20,025 nucleotides of DNA from an uncultured Armatimonadota bacterium (GTDB lineage: Bacteria > Armatimonadota > Armatimonadia > Armatimonadales > Armatimonadaceae). Below are positions 14,345-20,025 of the stretch, in pieces (within the stretch, counting starts at the first letter, position 1; every line of letters begins with the position of its first letter). The stretch spans positions 1-20,025 of the forward strand of contig CAIRTT010000540.1 of NCBI GenBank assembly GCA_903881535.1, in the 5' to 3' direction. The notes below the pieces were generated by a model. It saw only the letters and a program-made list of their open reading frames with translations, had not been told where the DNA came from and searched no databases. The translations under genes were made by a program, and so were the position numbers.

Positions 14345-15598
14345 TTACCGCCCCTGCCGGGTCAAGAATGGCTTGATGTCCGGGAGGTTTACATCCGGAT
14401 GCGCACCTGTGAGAAGCGGCGCTGTCGCTGTTTGTCCGAGTTTGACATGCCCCCAGTTACTGAAACCGCCATTTTCGAGGAAGAAGCGCCCACGGGAGTC
14501 GATAAGGCCATCAAAGTCGATACGGTCGCCTGCTGACCCTGTCGCATCACAGGTGAACTTGATCGTGTTGAGGTTTGTCCAGGTACCGGCGGCATCGTGG
14601 ACCCACGCGGGCCCAAAACGACAACGGCGCTTGAGCTGCCCGGTTTCACCGCCAAAGTTCTCATTGAACGAGTAGAGCCCGCGCATGTACTGGCCATCCT
14701 TGGGAGCACGGAAACGTGCAATCAGACCCCATTCACGCCTGTCAGGGAAGTAAAACCAGCCAGTGTAAGTCGTAAATTGCCCGCTGACTTCCGCCGTCAT
14801 GTAGAAGCGAAAGGTGTCACCAAGTTTCCAGTTGAAGACGAGGTGGCTATGCCCACCGGTCCCTTCATTGCCAAAAGAGTCTGCGACAACATTAGGGCCT
14901 TTTGCAAGAAGCGTGACCCGATTTTCGGAGCCAACCTTGTTGCGATCAACGGCTTCATTTCCCGCATCCCACACACTGAAAATAACACGGCGCTCTGTTG
15001 GTGAGTTCACCTGCATCCCGAAGTAGCCGCGATTCCAGCCACAAACCTCATAGTAGGTATGAATGGGATCTGTTTCCGGCGTGCACTCATTGTAAAAGCC
15101 AGCCACTTGCTGGTCGCGTGCGGTGGGATAGCCAAGGTGGATGCTGGCGCAGTTGCGGCGTTCCTTGTAGTTGAAATGCGCACCGGTTGTGGCAGATCCA
15201 CTGAGGATGAGTGCGACGACTTGCAGTGCAGACCGCTTATCGGATGTCGGGCCGCCCCCACTACTGCTCAGCGCAAAGGAAACGAATTGCTCTTTCTTCG
15301 AAGCAAATGTCCGGCAGGCTATATCGACGGCTTTGCCATCCGCAGCGGCTGGAACTCGAACATCCTGACGTTGCCCATTGACAACAAATGTGAGCTTAGA
15401 CTCGCTCCCAGGGGCTGGAATCACTCGAAGCTTGATTTCGCACACACCCTTTGACAGCTTGCCAAACCAGGTCAGCGTCTGAGCGGGATTGGTTAGCGCC
15501 GTCGCCTTATCTTCACGGATTTCCAACCCATAGGGGTCAGGCGTGACATAGGCCGTGTGTACAGGGATGATGAGCGGGCTACCTTGGCGATGAAACAT
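14345..15598 (-). CDS. DUF5077/DUF3472 domain protein
   Basis: I place the start at the ATG at 15598 (MFHRQGSPLIIPVH), 16 nt after the upstream stop, with GAGGTG about 12 nt away; an in-frame GTG at 15613 is a competitor, and longer extensions overlap the upstream gene. The 417-residue protein has no signal peptide in this form. Residues about 10-135 are beta-rich and resemble DUF5077 (TLTWFGKLSKGVCEIKLRV, LTFVVNGQRQDVRVP). Residues about 150-330 fit DUF3472: YYEVCGWNRGYFGMQVNSP, RRVIFSVWDAG, GGHSHLVFNWKLGDTFRFY, TYTGWFYFPDRREWGLIARF. Both domains usually occur in secreted or carbohydrate-related proteins of Bacteroidota and similar phyla; activity is not known. It is probably the last gene of a three-gene operon. 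Confidence 0.82.
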   Translation of the reverse strand: MFHRQGSPLIIPVHTAYVTPDPYGLEIREDKATALTNPAQTLTWFGKLSKGVCEIKLRVIPAPGSESKLTFVVNGQRQDVRVPAAADGKAVDIACRTFASKKEQFVSFALSSSGGGPTSDKRSALQVVALILSGSATTGAHFNYKERRNCASIHLGYPTARDQQVAGFYNECTPETDPIHTYYEVCGWNRGYFGMQVNSPTERRVIFSVWDAGNEAVDRNKVGSENRVTLLAKGPNVVADSFGNEGTGGHSHLVFNWKLGDTFRFYMTAEVSGQFTTYTGWFYFPDRREWGLIARFRAPKDGQYMRGLYSFNENFGGETGQLKRRCRFGPAWVHDAAGTWTNLNTIKFTCDATGSAGDRIDFDGLIDSRGRFFLENGGFSNWGHVKLGQTATAPLLTGAHPDVNLPDIKPFLTRQGR

Positions 15599-15614
15599 GT
15601 CATCAGAATACACC

Positions 15615-16289
15615 TCACCCCTTCCCTCGTGCCTTCGTGAGCTCAACAATCCAAATGGTTTTTGACTGTGAATCCCATGGGACATCCACAAAATCATGTT
15701 CCACATGAAACAAATCGTGCTCCCAAAGTCCGAGTGCATCTAGGGACTGCGGGCGAATCGGGTCCGCGATCAGCACCGGGACTCCCCGCTTGGTAAACAT
15801 CGGCAGAAGCGTCTCCAGATACGGATGCATCGTCCGTTCGTAGAGAATATCGGTCCCGATCACAATATCGACCGAGTCAATCAGGGCCGCCGGGAAATCC
15901 CGCCAGTCGCCTAGGCACGATGTCGTTTCAATGCCGTTCAGAGTGGCATTACGCGTCGCGAGCTCAAGGGCGCCACTGAGATAGTCGGTTTGCGTTACGG
16001 TTCCACCGGCGATCGCCGCCGCGACACCTGACATCCCAACGCCACATCCAAGCTCAAGAACGCGCTTTCCAGCAAAGCGTTGTGGATTGCTCAGAATGTA
16101 CTTAGACAAGCCGATGGCACTTGGCCAGAGCATCCAGCCATAAGGAAAGTGGTCGAGGTCGTGCTGTGTTTTGACCATATCGATCAGGACTTCCTGATCG
16201 ATGACAGCTTCGACTCTCAGTTCCCGGTCGCCAATGGCTATTCCGGTGATGGTGGTGGGCCAACAGAACATGACCCACGAAATTATCAT
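15615..16289 (-). CDS. METTL21-like class I SAM methyltransferase (Methyltransf_16 family)
   Basis: The protein has up to 224 residues. YGWMLWPSAIGLSKYI (about 50-65) is the Trp-Pro motif upstream of the SAM site in the methyltransferase-16 group. VLELGCGVGMSGVAAA (77-92) is motif I, TQTDYLSGALELATRN holds the acidic ribose-binding residue, and TDILYER (146-152) contains the DxxY motif seen in METTL21/METTL23-type lysine methyltransferases. A protein lysine or small-molecule N-methyltransferase is likely; the substrate cannot be told. The first ATG (16289) lacks a Shine-Dalgarno and sits directly after a hairpin; the ATG at 16271 (MFCWPTT) with GTGGG just upstream is a good alternative. It lies between the IMPase-family gene and the DUF3472 gene. 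Confidence 0.82.
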   Translation of the reverse strand: MIISWVMFCWPTTITGIAIGDRELRVEAVIDQEVLIDMVKTQHDLDHFPYGWMLWPSAIGLSKYILSNPQRFAGKRVLELGCGVGMSGVAAAIAGGTVTQTDYLSGALELATRNATLNGIETTSCLGDWRDFPAALIDSVDIVIGTDILYERTMHPYLETLLPMFTKRGVPVLIADPIRPQSLDALGLWEHDLFHVEHDFVDVPWDSQSKTIWIVELTKARGKG

Positions 16290-16294
16290 ATTTT

Positions 16295-16318
16295 AGCCAG
16301 CACGCGCCGGTGCCAGCT
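16295..16318 (-). other. Hairpin between the IMPase-family and methyltransferase genes
   Basis: In the minus-strand transcript AGCTGGCAC (16318-16310) pairs with GTGCTGGCT (16303-16295) over 9 bp including two G.U pairs, closing a 6-nt loop. An A-rich sequence follows, so it is not a terminator in that direction. It ends 5 nt before the first possible ATG of the methyltransferase gene and may restrict that start. Confidence 0.45.
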
Positions 16319-16323
16319 TAATT

Positions 16324-17328
16324 TTACGCAGTAAGCAATCGTTCCAGAACCGGCTGAACGCGGTCATGGACGGCGATGTTTGCATATCCGCACCACGAAA
16401 CATCCGCGCGGATATCCAGTAATGCGCTAAGCCGATTTCCATGTTCATCCACGACGATGACGCCAGCCTCCCGCGCGATGAGCTCGACGCAAATGTCATA
16501 CGGATGGCAGACAAGTTTCGCTGGCAAACCCAGCTTCTTGAAGAACACTGGCCGCAGGTCAGCCGTAAAGCGGTCATGTCCAACCATTAGTTCGTAGAGC
16601 TGACCACCCGTTGTCATGTACTGGTCATCGAAGACCAATGGATTTTCGCCCGTATTTGGAGCAACTTCTTCGAGGAGCAGCTCTTCAAACTCCGCCATCG
16701 CCGCTTTTCCCGGCGGGAAGAACTTGGCGATGGAGCTAAAGCCGTGTGAAAGCGTTGTTTCCTGGCTTGGGCGAATCTGTGCGTCCTGCTCACTGCCATC
16801 ATGAAGGTTGCGAATACGCCGGAATGCTCCATCACCTTTAATGGCCCACAGCTGATCCGCGAGGAGCGCACGGCTTGTCGGCAGCTCGGTCATCATCGCA
16901 ACCTCGATATCAACCAATGTCGTCTCACGCCCCTTGTTTGGCGCAATTCCGCTAAGCGCCCAGCTGGAGCGCTTGTTGAACATCAGGTTACGGGTGCCAT
17001 CGATGGGATCAAAAATCAACAGGAAGCGGGCATCCTCTTCACGGGCATCATGAGGAAAGACTTTCCAGCCTGCATCTTCAATACCTTCGGAGATAAGTAC
17101 AAGTGGACCCTCGGCTGCGGCCCATTCTTCACAGTACGCATCGATGATTTCTTCGGCGATCATGTCGATTGCATAAATCGTGTCACCACCACGGACATCT
17201 GCTACGGCAGACAAATCATCTACCGTTGACTTCACATCCGCCGCGGTTAAGGCCGCCAATAAGGCCTTTTGCAGCTGGTCGTGCAGGTTGTGCAGGTGAT
17301 TCACAAGTGCCTGTGGGTTGTTAAGCAA
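16324..17328 (-). CDS. Inositol monophosphatase-family phosphatase
   Basis: The 334-residue protein carries the Mg2+-binding motif LIFDPIDGTRNLMF (DPIDGT at 107-112), an upstream acidic EG near residue 81 that would complete the metal site, and the C-terminal CHPYDICVELIAREAGVIVVDEHG in place of the usual W-D-x-A-A-G pattern (the PYD Asp at 278 is expected to be the last metal ligand). The family hydrolyses inositol phosphates, fructose-1,6-bisphosphate or 3'-phosphoadenosine phosphates. Insertions at about 150-245 make it longer than simple SuhB-like enzymes, so the substrate is open. The start is TTG at 17328, supported by GGAG 10 nt upstream; GTG at 17304 is the alternative. It is the first gene of the minus-strand trio and is divergent from the lactonase operon. 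Confidence 0.88.
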   Translation of the reverse strand: MLNNPQALVNHLHNLHDQLQKALLAALTAADVKSTVDDLSAVADVRGGDTIYAIDMIAEEIIDAYCEEWAAAEGPLVLISEGIEDAGWKVFPHDAREEDARFLLIFDPIDGTRNLMFNKRSSWALSGIAPNKGRETTLVDIEVAMMTELPTSRALLADQLWAIKGDGAFRRIRNLHDGSEQDAQIRPSQETTLSHGFSSIAKFFPPGKAAMAEFEELLLEEVAPNTGENPLVFDDQYMTTGGQLYELMVGHDRFTADLRPVFFKKLGLPAKLVCHPYDICVELIAREAGVIVVDEHGNRLSALLDIRADVSWCGYANIAVHDRVQPVLERLLTA

Positions 17329-17373
17329 AGTTATACGGCTCCGGTCGCTGGTGCATCAGATGCCCAACGTTTC

Positions 17374-17402
17374 TTACAAAAATCATCCATCAGGCCTATC
17401 GA
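17374..17402 (+). promoter_or_regulatory. Weak candidate promoter of the lactonase operon
   Basis: TTACAA (17374-17379) and TATCGA (17397-17402) are separated by 17 nt; each matches the sigma-70 consensus at about half its positions. If used, transcription would start near 17409 and the half-site cluster would lie just downstream, as expected for repressor sites. Confidence 0.22.
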
Positions 17403-17412
17403 TGTCGGAGAT

Positions 17413-17480
17413 GTTTGCATCGACAATCGATGGATAATGCAAACGGCGTTTCCTTGAATGGAAACGGACATACAGGAAAC
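17413..17480. promoter_or_regulatory. Cluster of GGAAACG/GCAAACG half-sites, candidate operator array
   Basis: Visible elements are GTTTGCAT (17413-17420) inverted with ATGCAAAC (17437-17444), the odd-centred palindrome AAACG-G-CGTTT (17441-17451), the inverted pair CGTTTCC-TTGAAT-GGAAACG (17447-17466) and another GGAAAC at 17475-17480; CGTTTC also occurs at 17368-17373. An internal CATCGA-CAA-TCGATG hairpin (17418-17432) overlaps the first repeat. Several copies of one half-site with CG centres are the pattern of a LacI/GalR-type regulator, but no regulator gene is in the window. Confidence 0.45.
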
Positions 17481-17510
17481 AACCTATCGTTTTCGCAATT
17501 TCGGTGTGTG

Positions 17511-17600
17511 TATCCGGGACAGGGACCAATCCCGGCGGATAACATCGGATTACTGGAAAACCGTGGCGCTGTGCGACTCTACGCAGCCGTAGCTGTCCCG
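17511..17600 (+). promoter_or_regulatory. Candidate structured mRNA leader with competing stems
   Basis: A local hairpin pairs TATCC (17511-17515) with GGATA (17537-17541) and GGGA (17516-17519) with TCCC (17530-17533), leaving a 3-nt bulge. A second, exclusive stem pairs CGGGACAG (17515-17522) with CTGTCCCG (17593-17600), 8 perfect bp, ending 9 nt before the GGAG of the lactonase gene. A smaller hairpin (GGC...GCC, about 17564-17587) can form inside. No known riboswitch consensus was recognised. Confidence 0.35.
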
Positions 17601-17619
17601 CCACCAAATGGAGCTTAGG

Positions 17620-18690
17620 ATGACCTCTTCTGCGAAAACAAGCCTGCTGTTTGTAGGCACCTACACTGATAAAAATGAGTCGGAGGGTATCTATACATAT
17701 CGCTTCGATACGGAAAATGGTTCCCTGCGCAAGCTGCACTCCGGACCAAAGACGGCAAGTCCATCCTTTCTTGCGGTAAACGCCGCTGGAACAGTGCTCT
17801 ACGCTGTGAATGAAACTGAATCTGGCGAAGTAACATCGTTTACCATCGACTCGGCGGATGCATCCCTGACCGTACAGTCAACGCAAAAGTCCCTCGGTAT
17901 TCATCCATGCCATATCATCCTTGACCGCTCTGGAAAGCATGTGCTTGTGGCCAACTACACCAGCGGAACAGCGACATCGCTGGGTCTCACGGTGGATGGC
18001 AGCCTCAAGCCAGGTACATCGGTTCAGCAGCGCGGAACGGGTCCGGACAAGGCGCGTCAGGAAGCGGCACACGCTCACTCAGCAAATGTCGATCCAAGCG
18101 GCAAATGGGTTTTGGTTGCTGATCTCGGCGCAGACAAGGTCTTTGTGTATTCGCAAAATAGCACTGGAGCTCTTGTTCCACACATCGACAAGACGATTTC
18201 GCTCAAGGCTGGCTGCGGTCCGCGACATCTTTCCTTCCATCCAAATGGCCAGTTCGTTTACGTCATCGGTGAGCTGAACAATACAGTCACATCGTTTGCA
18301 TGGGATGCCCGTACAGGAACAGCGAAGCAGGTCTCGAGCTGCCCGACAGTACCGACCGGCTTTAAGGGAACGACGTACTGTGCCGATATCCATGTGCACC
18401 CGAATGGCCGTTTTGTATACGGTTCCAACCGTGGGCACGACTCGATTGCGATCATGAAAACCGATGGCAAAACAGGTGCGATTGCGCTTTCTGGCACGGA
18501 GTCAGTGCGCGGCAAGTGGCCACGTAACTTTGCGATTGCTCCGGGCGGACAGTTCCTCTTGGTTGCGGGCCAGAATTCAAACCACATTTCGGTCTTCAAA
18601 ATTGACCAGATCACGGGCAACTTGACAGCGACAGGCACGGATATCACGGTTCCATCGCCAGTTTGTCTGCTGTTCGCGGGTGGAAAATAG
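17620..18690 (+). CDS. Lactonase-family seven-bladed beta-propeller (6-phosphogluconolactonase-like)
   Basis: The start at 17620 (MTSSAKTSLLFVGTYTDKN) is chosen over the ATG at 17608 because GGAG at 17610-17613 is 6 nt upstream of it; the product has 356 residues. FVGTYTDKNESEGIYTYRFD opens a YbhE/PF10282-type propeller. Repeated blades are seen in SPSFLAVNAAGTVLYAVNE, HPCHIILDRSGKHVLVANY, AHSANVDPSGKWVLVADLG, GPRHLSFHPNGQFVYVIGE, CADIHVHPNGRFVYGSNRG and WPRNFAIAPGGQFLLVAGQ. Characterised relatives hydrolyse 6-phosphogluconolactone or similar sugar lactones in the cytoplasm, and no signal peptide is visible. Its TAG is followed directly by the ATG of the isomerase-like gene, so they work from one mRNA. 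Confidence 0.92.
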   Translation: MTSSAKTSLLFVGTYTDKNESEGIYTYRFDTENGSLRKLHSGPKTASPSFLAVNAAGTVLYAVNETESGEVTSFTIDSADASLTVQSTQKSLGIHPCHIILDRSGKHVLVANYTSGTATSLGLTVDGSLKPGTSVQQRGTGPDKARQEAAHAHSANVDPSGKWVLVADLGADKVFVYSQNSTGALVPHIDKTISLKAGCGPRHLSFHPNGQFVYVIGELNNTVTSFAWDARTGTAKQVSSCPTVPTGFKGTTYCADIHVHPNGRFVYGSNRGHDSIAIMKTDGKTGAIALSGTESVRGKWPRNFAIAPGGQFLLVAGQNSNHISVFKIDQITGNLTATGTDITVPSPVCLLFAGGK

Positions 18691-19545
18691 ATGCGGGTTT
18701 CTCTGTGTGGAGCGGGTCTTGGCGCAGCCAGGCTTTCTTTTTTCGACTTTGCAGAGCTGGCATCCGCTACCGGGTTTGATGGCTTTGACTTTGGGGCGCA
18801 GGGTGCCTTAGATGCCATCAACGAGCTGGGCATCGAGCGCGTTCGGCAGCGTCTTGCCGAGCTGAATGTGGTTCCAGCGGTGTTTGGCCTCGATGTCGAA
18901 TGGCGTGGCTCCGATGAAAAGTTCGACGAGGGCATGATTGGCTTTGCGGAGCGTGTCGCGGCTGCGGTTGCGGTTGGGAGCGAGCGTTGTTGTACGTGGA
19001 TTCCGCCGGCAAGCGATGTTCCTACCGCTGAGTGGACAGACCGAACGGTCAGCCGTTTACAGAAAATTATGGCTGGCCTGAATGCGCATGGCGTGCGGTT
19101 GGGGCTCGAGTTTGTCGGTCCTCACCACCTGCGTGCGGGTGGTGCGAATGCGATGGGTGTATTCCCGACCATTTGGACGCTCGAGCAAACCTTGGAGCTG
19201 ATCAACGCGATTGGCCCAGATGGTCTGGGTCTGTTGGTCGACAGTTATCACTTGGATACGACATCCACGGATCCGGCTGCGTTGCTCCCGCTCGGGGATG
19301 CGTTGATTGTGCATGCGCATATCAATGATGCTGGAAGCGAGACGACGGCGGAGACGGCTCTCGATGGCAACCGGGTGCTTCCCGGCGCGGGGCGGCTGCC
19401 GCTGCAGCACTATGTGGATGTCCTGAAGGCCATTGGTTACAACGGCTTCCTCTGCTGCGAAGTGCTGACACCAACACCGCTTGGCGAGACGACAACGGCT
19501 GCAGCCAACAATATCCGGGAAAGTCTACGAATGCTTGGTGTTTAA
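18691..19545 (+). CDS. Sugar phosphate isomerase/epimerase-like TIM-barrel protein
   Basis: The 284-residue protein belongs to the xylose isomerase-like/AP endonuclease 2 barrel family. The metal-binding positions can be placed: Glu140 in GLEFVGP, Asp184 and His187 in VDSYHLD, His210 in HAHINDA and Glu257 in FLCCEVLTP. LCGAGLGAARLSFFDF and GFDGFDFG open the barrel. Members isomerise or epimerise sugars, inosose or hydroxypyruvate, so the exact reaction is open. The ATG abuts the lactonase stop with no gap and has no separate Shine-Dalgarno, pointing to coupled translation. With a lactonase and a transporter around it, a sugar catabolic role is the best inference. Confidence 0.9.
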   Translation: MRVSLCGAGLGAARLSFFDFAELASATGFDGFDFGAQGALDAINELGIERVRQRLAELNVVPAVFGLDVEWRGSDEKFDEGMIGFAERVAAAVAVGSERCCTWIPPASDVPTAEWTDRTVSRLQKIMAGLNAHGVRLGLEFVGPHHLRAGGANAMGVFPTIWTLEQTLELINAIGPDGLGLLVDSYHLDTTSTDPAALLPLGDALIVHAHINDAGSETTAETALDGNRVLPGAGRLPLQHYVDVLKAIGYNGFLCCEVLTPTPLGETTTAAANNIRESLRMLGV

Positions 19546-19579
19546 TGGCAGGCGGGTTGATGCGCAGTCGCCCCCGATA

Positions 19580-19608
19580 TTGACATCTTCTGTTAAACTA
19601 ATGCGAAT
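19580..19608 (+). promoter_or_regulatory. Candidate promoter upstream of the MFS transporter gene
   Basis: A perfect -35 box TTGACA (19580-19585) is followed after 17 nt by GCGAAT (19603-19608), a half-matching -10. It lies in the 84-base gap after the isomerase gene and about 22 nt before the transporter ATG, so the transporter may have its own promoter as well as operon read-through. Confidence 0.35.
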
Positions 19609-19629
19609 CTGACGAGGGAGTCCTTCTGA

Positions 19630-20025
19630 ATGTCTAAAAATTTACGGACGCGTGTGCTTCTCGGAGCCATGATGTTCTTCCAGTATGCTGCTTGGGGTGC
19701 CTGGGCCCCTGTTTTGGGTGCCACACTCGGAAGCGAGACGGGCATTTTCAAGGCGCCTGGTGCCGCAATTGGCGCCATCTTTGGAATCCTATGGCTGGCC
19801 TGTATTGTTGTCCCATTCGTGGGCGGCCAGCTGGTTGACCGCAAGGTCCCTGGCCAGCTCTTTATGGGTGTGGCAGGTATTGTGTGTGCGGGTTCCGCCT
19901 ACATGATGTCCAGTCAGACACAGGTTGGCGACATGATTGGTGGCTTGATTCCCGTCAGCGGCCTCGGCCTCTGGCTGGTCGTCTGGTCGATCGCATTTGC
20001 ACCAACCATCGGTATTGGAAACTCC
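19630..20025 (+). CDS. MFS transporter, nucleoside:H+ symporter-like (3' end outside window)
   Basis: The frame from the ATG at 19630 is open to the right edge, giving 132 residues. GGGAG lies 9 nt upstream. The N-terminus LLGAMMFFQYAAWGAWAPVLG is the first helix of NHS/NupG-like major facilitator proteins, in which a 'FxQ(F/Y)xxWGAW' pattern is typical. Helix 2 (GAAIGAIFGILWLACIVVPF) is followed by GGQLVDRKVPGQ, the loop between helices 2 and 3 that carries the family's G-x-x-x-D-R signature, then helix 3 and the beginning of helix 4. Substrates of relatives are nucleosides or sugars. The preceding lactonase and isomerase-like genes favour a sugar-type substrate, but this is not shown. Confidence 0.88.
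   Translation, partial: MSKNLRTRVLLGAMMFFQYAAWGAWAPVLGATLGSETGIFKAPGAAIGAIFGILWLACIVVPFVGGQLVDRKVPGQLFMGVAGIVCAGSAYMMSSQTQVGDMIGGLIPVSGLGLWLVVWSIAFAPTIGIGNS

Larger units (their letters stand above)
17329..17619. other. Divergent intergenic region rich in inverted repeats
   Basis: These 291 bases separate the IMPase-family operon (minus) from the lactonase operon (plus). No gene is seen in it. It contains a palindrome GCATC-A-GATGC at 17353-17363, a weak candidate plus-strand promoter, a dense set of GGAAACG-like half-sites at 17368-17480 and a structured leader at 17511-17600, the last three annotated separately. Confidence 0.6.

Noticed and set aside
17511..17600. Cobalamin, c-di-GMP, fluoride or guanidine riboswitch in the lactonase leader
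   Set aside because: Conserved cores of these classes as I know them are not present; only a generic structured leader is supported.
1..20025. CRISPR arrays, insertion sequences, prophage or tRNA genes
   Set aside because: Read through on both strands; no regularly spaced repeats, transposase motifs, phage genes or cloverleaf-like sequences were seen.

Overview
The window looks like a chromosomal segment from a member of the Armatimonadota. The main clue is a type II secretion-style prepilin whose cleavage region runs FTLIELLVVIAIIAILAA and continues into ILFPVFAQAR, a combination I associate with that phylum. The LL-diaminopimelate aminotransferase route and the mix of exported propeller proteins fit. 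This assignment is an inference from protein style only. No rRNA, tRNA, insertion sequence, phage gene or CRISPR array is visible, and no block of clearly foreign composition stands out.

Layout. (1) Positions 1-6659, minus strand: a DUF1559-like prepilin, a small lipoprotein, a large exported YVTN-propeller/phosphoesterase, a lipoprotein with FG-GAP/VCBS repeats and a C-terminal ASPIC/UnbV domain, and a membrane-anchored TPR protein that runs off the left edge. The last three genes are separated by 4 nt or overlap by 4 nt and are surely co-transcribed. Two intrinsic-terminator-like hairpins sit around the small lipoprotein gene. (2) Positions 6660-7164: a 505-base divergent intergenic region with a possible promoter, inverted repeats and one doubtful small ORF. 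(3) Positions 7165-13366, plus strand: a tight housekeeping operon purA-miaA-hfq-dapF-dapL-metB/mccB-like plus a small membrane protein, followed at 13451 by a stand-alone E2-type acyltransferase catalytic domain. (4) Positions 14345-17328, minus strand: inositol-monophosphatase-family protein, METTL21-like methyltransferase and a DUF5077/DUF3472 protein. (5) Positions 17620-20025, plus strand: a lactonase-family propeller, a sugar-phosphate isomerase/epimerase-like TIM barrel and the start of an NHS-type MFS transporter, probably a carbohydrate or nucleoside uptake and conversion unit.

How the genes work together. The purA operon links purine synthesis, tRNA modification, the RNA chaperone Hfq, meso-DAP/lysine synthesis (dapL makes LL-DAP, dapF epimerises it) and sulfur amino acid metabolism. 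The left-hand minus-strand group is extracytoplasmic and may form a surface module. The 290-base gap between the two right-hand operons is rich in inverted repeats and looks regulatory.

The best candidates for something undescribed are: the exported phosphoesterase/ASPIC-UnbV/TPR operon; a terminator embedded inside the 3' end of a lipoprotein reading frame ahead of that operon; a cluster of GGAAACG-type half-sites and a pair of competing hairpins upstream of the lactonase gene; and an Hfq lacking the His of its YKH motif.
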